Shown here: in pieces, positions 52,189-60,958 of the stretch
Position numbering within the stretch: the stretch's first letter is position 1
Layout of the letters: every line of letters starts with the position of its first letter
Notes under the pieces: generated by a model
What the model saw: the letters and a program-made list of their open reading frames with translations, nothing else
Databases searched by the model: none
What the model was told of the DNA's origin: nothing
Position numbers and translations under genes: made by a program
Source: an uncultured Flavobacteriales bacterium
GTDB taxonomy: Bacteria; Bacteroidota; Bacteroidia; Flavobacteriales; BACL11
NCBI GenBank assembly: GCA_905181635.1
Contig: CAJIYM010000003.1
Coordinates: 62,001 to 126,000 of the forward strand
Length of the DNA stretch: 64,000 bases
Direction of reading: 5' to 3'

Positions 52189-52692
52189 TTATTTGCAATC
52201 ATTCCAATTTGGATTTGAAGCTATATCATTAGCAGATCCAGCTAAAATAAGCATCTCAGTTGACGGATCTAACACTAATCCTGTAGTATCATTTATATAA
52301 TTTGCTATATGTGTCTGAAAATTATAGATATATGATTGATGACAAACACCGCAAGAATCTATTACTGCTACTCCATTTTCAATTCCATTACAATCGTATA
52401 CGACAGAAGTAATACAACCAGAATTCCAATATACGTTTCCAGCATCTTCAGGCATTACAAGCATTGTTGTTCCTTCTAATGTAATGTTCGAAGTGTCGTC
52501 TAATAATATTACTTCATGACTTACATAATTATAAATATAAGCCTGTTGACAATCACCACAAGAATCTATTACTGCTACTCCATTTTCAATTCCATTACAA
52601 TCTAAAACTGGTTCTGGATTTATAGCATCTTTTTTACATGCCGAAAATATCAATGTTAAGGCACAAATTGATACTACTAATTTTGTTTTCAT
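52189..52692 (-). CDS. Lipoprotein with a duplicated DCNG..DSCGxC unit and a CXXCH motif
   Basis: 167 residues from the ATG at 52692 (MKTKLVVSICALTLIFSAC); an in-frame ATG at 52710 is an alternative. Lipid site at Cys19. Two ~69-residue units follow, each starting DCNGIENGVAVIDSCG and continuing C-x-Q-x-YIYN. The second unit reads CGVCHQ, a CXXCH heme c-type motif; the first reads CGDCQQ and lacks the histidine. It sits between the HmuR-like receptor and HmuY, so a heme-relay role is plausible but untested. The DNA of the repeats is nearly identical. Confidence 0.8.
   Translation of the reverse strand: MKTKLVVSICALTLIFSACKKDAINPEPVLDCNGIENGVAVIDSCGDCQQAYIYNYVSHEVILLDDTSNITLEGTTMLVMPEDAGNVYWNSGCITSVVYDCNGIENGVAVIDSCGVCHQSYIYNFQTHIANYINDTTGLVLDPSTEMLILAGSANDIASNPNWNDCK
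52352..52395 (-). repeat. 44-bp direct repeat, copy A
   Basis: Identical over 44 bases to 52559-52602, 207 bases (69 codons) apart, both in the same frame of the lipoprotein gene. It encodes the CNGIENGVAVIDSCG segment. Confidence 0.93.
52559..52602 (-). repeat. 44-bp direct repeat, copy B
   Basis: Second copy of the exact 44-base repeat within the same gene. Synonymous positions are also conserved, so the duplication is recent or maintained by recombination. Confidence 0.93.
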
Positions 52693-52744
52693 TTTTTTTT
52701 TGGTTTTCATTTTTTTTTGTTGTTGTTATTATTATTAATTGATT

Positions 52745-54811
52745 TTATTTAAAATTGATTTTTACACTCATGTAATATAACCTACCTGTTATATTACTTA
52801 TATACTCGGGATTTATAAATCCAAAAATGTTTTTCACCCCAATTTGAAAAGATCTAAGTAAGCTAATTTGATGCGTAATACCTACATCACATAAACTATA
52901 CCCTTCTATAAATTTATCATATGCATCTAAAATGTCATTGCCATTAGAATCTGAAAGCGCATACTTACTTCTATAAGTAATCATAGCATTCAAGTCTGTT
53001 TTATTATTTAGATGATAGTTAAGTTTAATATTACCCATATGTCTGGATCTATTAAAAAGTCCAAAGTAATCATCTTTATTAAGCTTAGTGCTTGTTAATG
53101 TTTCTGTATCCAAAGCGTAATAATCACTATCATCTTTTTCAATATCCTTCACTACTTCTGTATCATATGCATAAAGCAATTGGTATCCAAATTTAATCTC
53201 CCAATTATCTGTTTTTTTATAACTAGCGTTAAATTCTAGCCCTTTGGTTTCAACTTGATTTACATTGAAATAACTGTAAATATTTGTATTGTTTTGATAC
53301 TTAGCTACTAATTTCCATTCAATCAAATCATACACCTTATTATTAAATAAGTTAAAATCAAAAGAAAGATTATTTGCTGGATTATATTTTACACCAAAAT
53401 TAATATTTAGTGAAGTTTCAGACTTTAATGGAGAGCTTAATTCTGAAAAAGGCACTACCTCCTGTACATTCTGCATAGCCTCTAGTCTATCAACAGCGAC
53501 ATCTCTTCCAAGTACTATATAACCAATAGTTGAGTTAGTAAAATCAAAATACTTTTGTCTAAAATCAGGTGTCTTAAAACCTGTACCCACTGAACCATTA
53601 ATCTGAATCTTATTGGTAACAGAAAATCCTAAAGCTAATTTATTAGAAACAACTGGAGTATAATTAGTGTAATTATCATATCTACTACCTAATATAATAT
53701 TCACTTTATTAAAAGCAGTTGCATCCAATTGTCCGTAAATAAACTTTAAATCTTGCTCTGGGTTATTTGAGAAATCTCTTCTGGATAACTCTTCTTTTGT
53801 TATACCAAATCCTACTATACTATTTAATCCTTTGTAAGTGAAATATGATTTCATCTCAGATTGCAATAATGTATGATCAAAATAATTATCTTCATATAAC
53901 ACTCCATCCTCAGTATTTAAAAACTCATCAGTTCTATAATTAGTTTTATAAATCTCTAGCTGTTGATAAAAATTAGAATTCATCAAATATTTTGCAGAAG
54001 TCCCAAAACTCCATTCTTTGATATTACTCTCTCCTTTTAATAAAGAACTTGAATCAGTAGCAATATTTATTTGTTCTTGTTTATAATAATGCCCATTTGC
54101 ATTTAACAACAGTTTATCAGAAAGCTCATATCGTACATTAGACCTAAATGTGTAATTAGAATAAGGGTTAACAGTACTAAGCACATCAGAATCTATTAAA
54201 TCATAACCGTCTGTTTTATAATAATCAAAAGAATTTGAAATCTGAAAAGTTCCCTCTTTGTATTTATAAATTAAACTCGAGTGAGTTGTATTATGAGAAG
54301 CATGTTTTAATGAGGTATTAATTATTGGACCATCATCAATCTGCTTCTTACTAATGAGATTGATAACACCTCCTAAAGCATTAGAGCCATATAGGCTTGA
54401 AGAAGGTCCTTTAACAACTTCAATGCTCTCTATATCTGATACAGAAATTCTATTTAAATCTAAGGCTCCAAATGACCTTCCAATAATTGGAAAACCATCA
54501 ATAAGGATAGTGGTAAATGAGGCATCTAAACCTTGCATCTGCAATCCCTCAGTTCCTGTTTTTGTAGTAACACTTACAATACCCGTTTGCTTAGTAATTA
54601 CATCATATAATTTACTTGCACTAAATTCTTGAATTTCTTTTTCGGAAATTATTGTTATAGGAATAGGTAATTCATCTATTGATTTTGATGTTTTTGTAGC
54701 AGAGATAGTTACTTCTTCTAACTTTCTGTCAAATACAATAGTATCCTTTTGATTCTGAGAAAAAGAAAAATAGGCAGAAAGCATAAAAAATATAATTACA
54801 AAGTTTTTCAC
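52745..54811 (-). CDS. TonB-dependent receptor, HmuR-like
   Basis: 688 residues with a signal peptide ending SFSQN. The plug has PIPITIISEKEIQEFSASKLYDVITKQTGIVSV (residues ~48-80), QMQGLDASFTTILIDG and SSLYGSNALGGVINLIS; the barrel ends in the aromatic-tipped strand YYMSVKINFK. Unlike SusC proteins it lacks a carboxypeptidase-like N-terminal domain. Adjacent HmuY-type lipoprotein genes point to heme import. Key HmuR histidines cannot be assigned by eye. Confidence 0.88.
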   Translation of the reverse strand: MKNFVIIFFMLSAYFSFSQNQKDTIVFDRKLEEVTISATKTSKSIDELPIPITIISEKEIQEFSASKLYDVITKQTGIVSVTTKTGTEGLQMQGLDASFTTILIDGFPIIGRSFGALDLNRISVSDIESIEVVKGPSSSLYGSNALGGVINLISKKQIDDGPIINTSLKHASHNTTHSSLIYKYKEGTFQISNSFDYYKTDGYDLIDSDVLSTVNPYSNYTFRSNVRYELSDKLLLNANGHYYKQEQINIATDSSSLLKGESNIKEWSFGTSAKYLMNSNFYQQLEIYKTNYRTDEFLNTEDGVLYEDNYFDHTLLQSEMKSYFTYKGLNSIVGFGITKEELSRRDFSNNPEQDLKFIYGQLDATAFNKVNIILGSRYDNYTNYTPVVSNKLALGFSVTNKIQINGSVGTGFKTPDFRQKYFDFTNSTIGYIVLGRDVAVDRLEAMQNVQEVVPFSELSSPLKSETSLNINFGVKYNPANNLSFDFNLFNNKVYDLIEWKLVAKYQNNTNIYSYFNVNQVETKGLEFNASYKKTDNWEIKFGYQLLYAYDTEVVKDIEKDDSDYYALDTETLTSTKLNKDDYFGLFNRSRHMGNIKLNYHLNNKTDLNAMITYRSKYALSDSNGNDILDAYDKFIEGYSLCDVGITHQISLLRSFQIGVKNIFGFINPEYISNITGRLYYMSVKINFK

Positions 54812-54838
54812 TTCAAAAATTTATGTAAAAATAAGTTT

Positions 54839-54857
54839 GAAATCTGTAGGAAATCTG
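54839..54857 (-). promoter_or_regulatory. Tandem GAAATCTG repeat upstream of the HmuR-like gene
   Basis: Two GAAATCTG octamers (54839-54846 and 54850-54857) are spaced exactly 11 bases, one helical turn, 28 bases before the receptor ATG. A regulator-binding site is possible; no known Fur box was recognised. Confidence 0.35.
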
Positions 54858-54873
54858 AATTTTTACTTCAAAT

Positions 54874-56085
54874 TTAAAAAGAAAGAATAGTCTTTTTAAT
54901 GATAGCAATACACTCCATTAATTGCTCTTCAGTAATTACCAAAGGAGGTGCAAAACGAATGATGTCACCATGAGTTGGCTTAGCTAGTAATCCGTTATCT
55001 CTTAATTTCAAACAAACATCCCATGCTTCTTTCCCACCTTTAGGTTTTATCACTATGGCATTGAGCAATCCTTTACCCCTAACGAGGGAAATCATATCGT
55101 TATCAAAATCTCGCAGTTCTTTTCTAAATATTTTTCCTAATCGATATGCATTTTCAGAAAGATTCTCATCAATTACTACTTCAAGTGCAGCTTGTGCTAC
55201 TTTACAAGCAAGAGGATTACCTCCAAATGTAGAACCGTGCTCTCCAGGCTGGATACAAAGCATAATTTCATCATCAGCTAATACAGCAGATACAGGGAAA
55301 ACTCCTCCAGAAATAGCTTTTCCAAGAATTAATAAATCTGGTCGGGCATCTTCATAATCACAAGCAAGCATCTTACCTGTCCGGGCAATACCAGTTTGAA
55401 CTTCATCTGCAATAAATAAGACATTATATTTATCACACAATTTTCTAACACCTGCCAAATATCCTTCATCAGGAACAACTACTCCTGCCTCTCCTTGAAT
55501 TGGTTCAACCATAAAAGCACAAACATTAAAATCTTTAAGCTCTTTTTCTAGTGCATCAAGATCATTATATGGAATCAAATCATATCCAGGCATAAAAGGA
55601 CCAAAACCTTCATAAGAAGATGGGTCATCAGAGCTAGAAATTGCAGCGAGTGTTCTTCCCCAAAAATTTCCTTTGGCAAAAATAATTCTAGCTTTATTTT
55701 TTTCAATACCTTTTTTCATATAACCCCATTTTCGGGCTAATTTATTAGCAGTCTCTCCTCCTTCAACTCCAGTGTTCATTGGTAAAACCTTATCATAACC
55801 AAAAAGTTTAGTTACAAATTCTTCATACTGACCTAATACATCATTATGAAATGCTCTAGACGTAAGTGTTAAAGTATCAGCTTGAAGTTTAAGTGCAGCT
55901 ACAATTTTAGGATGGCAATGGCCTTGATTTACTGCAGAGTAAGAAGACAAAAAATCATAATATTTTTCACCTTCTACATCCCATACAAAAACACCCACTC
56001 CTTTTGCCAAAACAACAGGTAATGGGTGATAATTATGCGCTCCATATTTGTCTTCTAATGCTATGTATTCTTCTGATGATTTCAT
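54874..56085 (-). CDS. rocD: Ornithine aminotransferase
   Basis: 403 residues, class III aminotransferase. It opens [19 protein letters not shown], has [16 protein letters not shown], the PLP aspartate in [14 protein letters not shown], and the PLP lysine in ILGKAISGG. It converts ornithine and 2-oxoglutarate to glutamate semialdehyde and glutamate in arginine/proline metabolism. Its -7 motif lies 20 bases upstream, divergent from rlmD. Confidence 0.94.
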   Translation of the reverse strand: MKSSEEYIALEDKYGAHNYHPLPVVLAKGVGVFVWDVEGEKYYDFLSSYSAVNQGHCHPKIVAALKLQADTLTLTSRAFHNDVLGQYEEFVTKLFGYDKVLPMNTGVEGGETANKLARKWGYMKKGIEKNKARIIFAKGNFWGRTLAAISSSDDPSSYEGFGPFMPGYDLIPYNDLDALEKELKDFNVCAFMVEPIQGEAGVVVPDEGYLAGVRKLCDKYNVLFIADEVQTGIARTGKMLACDYEDARPDLLILGKAISGGVFPVSAVLADDEIMLCIQPGEHGSTFGGNPLACKVAQAALEVVIDENLSENAYRLGKIFRKELRDFDNDMISLVRGKGLLNAIVIKPKGGKEAWDVCLKLRDNGLLAKPTHGDIIRFAPPLVITEEQLMECIAIIKKTILSF

Positions 56086-56105
56086 TTCTTAAATTTTAGG
56101 AAGTG

Positions 56106-56113
56106 CAAATATA
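56106..56113 (-). promoter_or_regulatory. -7 promoter motif for rocD
   Basis: TATATTTG on the minus strand, 20 bases before the rocD ATG. Confidence 0.6.
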
Positions 56114-56135
56114 GTAGAATTAATTAGTAAATCTC

Positions 56136-56143
56136 TACTTTTG
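56136..56143 (+). promoter_or_regulatory. -7 promoter motif for rlmD
   Basis: TACTTTTG on the plus strand ends only 4 bases before the rlmD ATG, so the transcript would be leaderless or nearly so. Confidence 0.5.
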
Positions 56144-56147
56144 CCGA

Positions 56148-57560
56148 ATGGGAAGACAAAAAAGAAGAGAGCCTATTTTAATAGAAAATATTGAAATAAT
56201 TGATACTGCCAACAAAGGGAAATCAGTAGCTAAACATGAAGGTAGAGCCATTTTTGTTCAAGGCGGAGTGCCAGGAGATATTTGTGATATTACGGTTTTC
56301 AAAAGAAGAAAGAAATTTTGGGAAGCCCGAATTGATAAAATACACTACTATTCTAAAAGAAGAACAGAACCTAAATGCGAACATTTTGGCACTTGTGGTG
56401 GTTGTAAATGGCAAAATATGAAATACGCATCTCAGTTGGAGTTTAAACAAAATGAGGTACTCAACAACCTACAAAGAATTGGAGGAATAGAACTGTTACC
56501 TCATTCAGAAATATTAAGAAGTGAAAACGAATATTTTTACAGAAACAAAATGGAATTTACTTTTTCCAACAAAAGATGGTTAACATCAGAAGAAGTACAA
56601 TCAAAAGCAGAAATAGAAGATAAAGATGCCCTTGGATTTCATGTTCCTGGCATGTTTGATAAAGTAATTAACCTTAACAATTGCCACTTACAAAAAGAAC
56701 CCTCTAACGCTATTCGTTTATCGATAAAGCGATTTACTGACAAAAAAAAACTAACTTATTTCGACATTAGAAACCAAGAAGGGTTATTGAGAAACTTAAT
56801 GATTAGGACTTCTTCCACCAATGATTTGATGGTATTAGTTCAGTTTTATGAAAATGACATAAAGAATATCAATCTATTAATGGAACACATCAAAAACTCT
56901 TTCCCTGAAATTACTTCATTACTTTATATTATAAACCAAAAAGCAAATAATACCATGTATGATCAAGATGTCATTTGCTATAATGGAGAAAATCATATCA
57001 TGGAAGAGATGGATGGATTACATTTTAAAATTGGAGCGAAATCCTTTTTCCAAACCAATAGTGAACAAGCAAAAATATTATATCGAAAAACAAAAGAACT
57101 TGCCCAAATCACTGAAAATGATTTAGTGTATGATCTATATACCGGTACTGGAACCATTGCACAATATCTGGCTACATCAGCAAAAAAAGTTGTAGGTATT
57201 GATTCTATTGAAGAAGGAATAAAAGCAGCATATGAAAATGCTGATCGAAACAATATTAAAAACTGTACCTTTTACACTGGGGACATGAAAGAAATTTTCA
57301 CAGATGATTTTATTATAAAAAATGGGACTCCTGATGTAATAATTACTGACCCACCAAGAGATGGAATGCACAAAAAAGTAGTGGAACAAATACTAAAAAT
57401 TAGTGCTAAAAGAATTGTCTACGTAAGTTGTAACTCTGCAACACAAGCCCGCGACTTAGCATTAATGGATGAAAAATATAAAGTAATCCAAATTCAACCA
57501 GTTGATATGTTCCCACAAACTCATCATGTAGAAAATATTATCGTACTGGAATTAAAATAA
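56148..57560 (+). CDS. rlmD: 23S rRNA (uracil-5-)-methyltransferase RlmD
   Basis: 470 residues. An N-terminal TRAM domain (IIDTANKGKSVAKHEGRAIF) precedes the iron-sulfur cysteines CEHFGTCGGCKW; the methyltransferase domain has VYDLYTGTGTIAQYL for SAM and the catalytic VSCNSATQARDL. It methylates U1939 or the equivalent of 23S rRNA. A RumB/TrmA paralogue is the main alternative. Confidence 0.92.
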   Translation: MGRQKRREPILIENIEIIDTANKGKSVAKHEGRAIFVQGGVPGDICDITVFKRRKKFWEARIDKIHYYSKRRTEPKCEHFGTCGGCKWQNMKYASQLEFKQNEVLNNLQRIGGIELLPHSEILRSENEYFYRNKMEFTFSNKRWLTSEEVQSKAEIEDKDALGFHVPGMFDKVINLNNCHLQKEPSNAIRLSIKRFTDKKKLTYFDIRNQEGLLRNLMIRTSSTNDLMVLVQFYENDIKNINLLMEHIKNSFPEITSLLYIINQKANNTMYDQDVICYNGENHIMEEMDGLHFKIGAKSFFQTNSEQAKILYRKTKELAQITENDLVYDLYTGTGTIAQYLATSAKKVVGIDSIEEGIKAAYENADRNNIKNCTFYTGDMKEIFTDDFIIKNGTPDVIITDPPRDGMHKKVVEQILKISAKRIVYVSCNSATQARDLALMDEKYKVIQIQPVDMFPQTHHVENIIVLELK

Positions 57561-57598
57561 TATGCATCTAAATTACTAATTATTTTTATTTTTACAGA

Positions 57599-57931
57599 AT
57601 GAGATTATACTTAACTTTAGCATCTATTTTAATTACGACTCATATTTTTGCACAAAAAGTACATTCAGTAGAGTTTGTTAGCCAGGCAGATGTTAAAGTA
57701 TTTGTTGTAGAATATGAAAGCCAAACAGATTTAAGTGTGTTTAAGGTAGAATATTCCTCACTAGCAGGAAAGAATGATGGGAAATGGTTTTTTGTAGAAT
57801 ACGCCTCACAGGCTGATAAGAAAATATTTTTCACAGAATATTCTAGTCAGGCAGATTTACTGATTTATTTTACAAAATATGCTAGCCAAGCTAAATGGGA
57901 AAATAAAGAAAAAATGTATCTCTTATATTAA
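57599..57931 (+). CDS. DUF6150-like small repeat protein, exported
   Basis: 110 residues. A signal peptide ends IFAQK. The mature part repeats a ~17-residue unit about five times, each with E-Y-x-S-Q-A/T-D (for example VEFVSQADVKVFVVEYESQ). This matches the DUF6150 pattern, with no known function. The repeated aromatic/valine pattern suggests a regular beta-structure. It starts 38 bases after rlmD. Confidence 0.75.
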   Translation: MRLYLTLASILITTHIFAQKVHSVEFVSQADVKVFVVEYESQTDLSVFKVEYSSLAGKNDGKWFFVEYASQADKKIFFTEYSSQADLLIYFTKYASQAKWENKEKMYLLY

Positions 57932-57945
57932 AAAAATCTAAAATT

Positions 57946-58326
57946 ATGAAAAACCAAATTCTCATATATTTTTGTTTGATTCTCTTTCTCAACTCATGTA
58001 TTAGAACTGAATGTGAAAATTGTACTAAGTTACTTGACACACAATTCTCTAATTCGCAATTAGACCTTATCGTGCAAGAGTTAGTAAATAACTCTTCTAT
58101 TGACTCAGTTAATTATCAAAATTGGAATGAATTTATTACTGTTAACTTTCCTGATTTAAATTTCACTTTTGAAAAGTGCAGTAAATATGGGGGCATGGTT
58201 TCTGTTGATCCTTTAGGTGACACAAAGGATTTTAGACAAGTGTGGTATTCCGATGGATCTAGTGATGTACTTCCTCTTTATGATAGTGTTTTTGAAATTG
58301 GGACTATATTTTATGATTGCGAATAA
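57946..58326 (+). CDS. Small lipoprotein, unknown function
   Basis: 126 residues. A lipoprotein signal ends LNSC at Cys17, followed by CENC; further cysteines (KCSKYGG, YDCE) are present. No family recognised. It lies 14 bases after the DUF6150-like gene and may be co-transcribed. Confidence 0.68.
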   Translation: MKNQILIYFCLILFLNSCIRTECENCTKLLDTQFSNSQLDLIVQELVNNSSIDSVNYQNWNEFITVNFPDLNFTFEKCSKYGGMVSVDPLGDTKDFRQVWYSDGSSDVLPLYDSVFEIGTIFYDCE

Positions 58327-58478
58327 ATCTACTCAGAACTATTTCTTATTTACTTTACCTTACTGTTACAGGTCATAATCAAAGTATAAATATAGATGGA
58401 ATATAGAAAGAGGAAACTTTAAGGATATATGAATAGAAAAAATTAACAATAAGGTTAAATTTCTATTTTAAAGTAGTT
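58327..58478 (+). other. Intergenic stretch without recognised features
   Basis: AT-rich sequence between the lipoprotein and a small membrane-protein ORF. No hairpin terminator, tRNA or consensus promoter is clear in it. Confidence 0.5.
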
Positions 58479-58637
58479 ATGATATTACAAAAAAGAAGAA
58501 TTAAAAATGAGATAGTAATGAAAAATATTTGGGAGAAATTAAAAGAACTATATGATCAGAATCCGACTCTTTTTGGAATTCTATTATTTATTGATTTGAC
58601 AATACTCTATTTTATTATACAATATATTATTTTATAA
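58479..58637 (+). CDS. Very short membrane protein upstream of tsaC
   Basis: 52 residues from ATG 58479, or 39 from ATG 58518 (MKNIWEKLKELYDQNPTLFG). A basic/amphipathic start is followed by one strongly hydrophobic helix to the C-terminus. The stop codon overlaps the tsaC ATG as TAATG, the same junction used by real gene pairs elsewhere in the window, which supports its being translated. No family recognised. Confidence 0.5.
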   Translation: MILQKRRIKNEIVMKNIWEKLKELYDQNPTLFGILLFIDLTILYFIIQYIIL

Positions 58638-59257
58638 TGTTATTACGCATATACTCTGAAAACCCAAACCCTAAGGAAATTCAAAAAGTAGTAGAATGCC
58701 TAAAAAATGGTGGTGTTATTATTTATCCAACTGATACCGTTTATGGAATTGGTTGTGATGTAAATAATAAAAAAGCTATGGAAAGAGTATGCCGTATAAA
58801 AGGTTTAGACCTAAAAAAACATAACCTTTCCTTTGTGTGTTATGACTTAAGCCATATTGCTTTTTTTACAAAGCAATTAGCAACCTCAACATACAAATTA
58901 ATGAAAAGAACATTACCCGGCCCCTACACCTTTATCTTGGAAGCTAGTAATTCAATTCCTAAGTTATTTAAAAACTCAAAAAAAGAAATTGGAATTCGTA
59001 TTCCTGACAATAATATACCTAGGGAAATTGTAAAAGAATTAGGAAATCCAATAGTGACAACATCAGTAAAAGATAAAGATATGCTAATAGAATATAGCAC
59101 AGACCCAGAACTGATTTACGAGCACTTTAAGAAGCTTGTAGACATTGTAATTGATGGAGGTCATGGAGAGAGTATTGCCTCTACTATTGTAGATTGCACT
59201 AAAAATAATCCTGAAATAATTCGTAAAGGAAAAGGAGATATTACTCCATTTCTTTAA
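58637..59257 (+). CDS. tsaC: L-threonylcarbamoyladenylate synthase (TsaC/YrdC/Sua5 type)
   Basis: 206 residues, YrdC-domain only. The block VIIYPTDTVYGIGCDVNNKKA, then KRTLPGPYTFILEA and IGIRIPDN, are the ATP/threonine-bicarbonate site features. It makes the intermediate for t6A modification of ANN-decoding tRNAs. No Sua5 C-terminal domain is present. The last 17 bases overlap the convergent coaE gene. Confidence 0.92.
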   Translation: MLLRIYSENPNPKEIQKVVECLKNGGVIIYPTDTVYGIGCDVNNKKAMERVCRIKGLDLKKHNLSFVCYDLSHIAFFTKQLATSTYKLMKRTLPGPYTFILEASNSIPKLFKNSKKEIGIRIPDNNIPREIVKELGNPIVTTSVKDKDMLIEYSTDPELIYEHFKKLVDIVIDGGHGESIASTIVDCTKNNPEIIRKGKGDITPFL

Positions 59258-59816
59258 GAATCTTTACAAGTTGAGGAAGCAATAACTGCTCTTCATTATT
59301 TACAATAATAAAATCAGCTAACTCTTCTTTTTCAGCTTGAGGCATTTGTTTTTTCATTCTGTCTATTATCTCATAATAAGAGTATCCATCTCGCTTATTT
59401 ACTCTTTCAATTCTCAAGCTTTCTGGTGCACTTACACAAACAACTGCATCTAAGCCCAAGTGAGCACCTGATTCAAACAAAATAGCAGCTTCTTTAATTA
59501 CTATAGATGTAGATTTCTCACTACACCAATCCTCAAATTTTTGTTTAACTATTGGGTGAACCAAAGAATTTAACTTTGCTAAAGCTTCATTATTTTTAAA
59601 TACAATTTTTGCTAATGCTTCTTTTTGAAGAACTCCTTTTAAATACATATTTTCTCCGAAAGCCAATTTTACAGCAACCACTAAATTTACATCTTCAATC
59701 ATACATTTTTTAGCCTGATCATCTGCATTAAAAATAGGGATGCCCATTTGCTTAAAAATCTTACTTACATATGTTTTTCCAACTCCTATACCACCAGTTA
59801 ACCCTATTTTTTTCAT
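59241..59816 (-). CDS. coaE: Dephospho-CoA kinase CoaE
   Basis: 191 residues, P-loop GLTGGIGVGKTYVSKIF at the N-terminus, NADDQAKKCM and LFESGAHLGLDAVVCV in the core. It phosphorylates dephospho-CoA in the last step of CoA synthesis. It overlaps bshA as ATGA upstream and tsaC by 17 bases at its convergent end. Confidence 0.94.
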   Translation of the reverse strand: MKKIGLTGGIGVGKTYVSKIFKQMGIPIFNADDQAKKCMIEDVNLVVAVKLAFGENMYLKGVLQKEALAKIVFKNNEALAKLNSLVHPIVKQKFEDWCSEKSTSIVIKEAAILFESGAHLGLDAVVCVSAPESLRIERVNKRDGYSYYEIIDRMKKQMPQAEKEELADFIIVNNEEQLLLPQLVKILKEME

Positions 59817-60958
59817 TTTTTTATTTTACAAGAAAGATCTTGATAAATAGCCTCATACTGTGGGAGTATATTTGGTAAGTCAAAAGTTTTAGCATGTGCT
59901 AAAGCATTATTTTTAAACTCATTTAACTTATCAGTATCTTTTAATAAGTGAATAGTATCATTTGCCATTTTATTTAAATCACCTACATCAGACAAAAAAC
60001 CTGTTTTATCATCAATATTAACTTCTGGCAATCCTCCACTATTAGTAGATATTACAGCCACCTTACTTGCCATCGCTTCAAGAGCAACTAGTCCAAAACT
60101 TTCTGTTTCAGAAGGCAACACAAATACATCAGCTATAGAAAGTATTTTTTCAATACCTTTTAATTTTCCTAAAAACTTTACTTGTCTATCAATTCCTAAT
60201 TTTCGGCATAACTGCTCTGCCTTTAAGCGCTCAGGACCATCTCCAATCATTAATAATTTTGAGGGAACTTGTGCATTTACCTTTTCAAAAATCTTTACAA
60301 CATCCTGCACTCTTTTGACTCTTCTAAAATTAGAGATATGCACAAGAATTGCTTCATCTTTTATTGCAAATTTATTACGCAATGATTTATTACACTCTTG
60401 ATTATACAAACTCATATCAATAAAATTAGGAATTGCTTTTATCTCATTCTTAATATTAAAGTTTTCTAAGGTTTCAGCTTTTAAATTTTCAGAAACAGCT
60501 GTAACAGAATCCGATTGATTAATAGCGTATTCGATCACTGGTTTAAATGATTTATCCTTACCCAAGAGAGTTATATCTGTACCATGTAAAGTAGTTACAA
60601 TAGGAATATGAATACCATAAGTTGCTAATATCTGTTTGGCATTTACTGCTGCTGAAGCATGAGGTATTGCATAATGAACATGTAATATATTGAGCTTCTC
60701 ATGTAAAGCTACATCAACTAATTTACTTGTAAGATTTAGCTCATAAGGAGCATATTCAAACAAAGGGTAATTAGGGACGTTTACCTGATGAAAATATATA
60801 TTTTCAGAATATAAATCCAATCGAAATGGCTGATCATAAGAAATAAAATGAACTTCATGACCTTTATCAGCTAGAGCAATACCTAATTCGGTAGCTACCA
60901 CTCCACTTCCCCCATAAGTAGGGTAACAAACAATGCCTATTTTTAAATGTTTAGTCAT
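59813..60958 (-). CDS. bshA: N-acetyl-alpha-D-glucosaminyl L-malate synthase BshA
   Basis: 381 residues, GT4 glycosyltransferase. The N-terminus IGIVCYPTYGGSGVVATELG and HVHYAIPHASAA, HISNFRRVKRV and LPSETESFGLVALEAMA are the BshA pattern. It couples UDP-GlcNAc to L-malate, the first step of bacillithiol synthesis, and precedes the bshB1 reaction. It overlaps the GH3 gene by 8 bases and coaE by 4. Confidence 0.94.
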   Translation of the reverse strand: MTKHLKIGIVCYPTYGGSGVVATELGIALADKGHEVHFISYDQPFRLDLYSENIYFHQVNVPNYPLFEYAPYELNLTSKLVDVALHEKLNILHVHYAIPHASAAVNAKQILATYGIHIPIVTTLHGTDITLLGKDKSFKPVIEYAINQSDSVTAVSENLKAETLENFNIKNEIKAIPNFIDMSLYNQECNKSLRNKFAIKDEAILVHISNFRRVKRVQDVVKIFEKVNAQVPSKLLMIGDGPERLKAEQLCRKLGIDRQVKFLGKLKGIEKILSIADVFVLPSETESFGLVALEAMASKVAVISTNSGGLPEVNIDDKTGFLSDVGDLNKMANDTIHLLKDTDKLNEFKNNALAHAKTFDLPNILPQYEAIYQDLSCKIKK

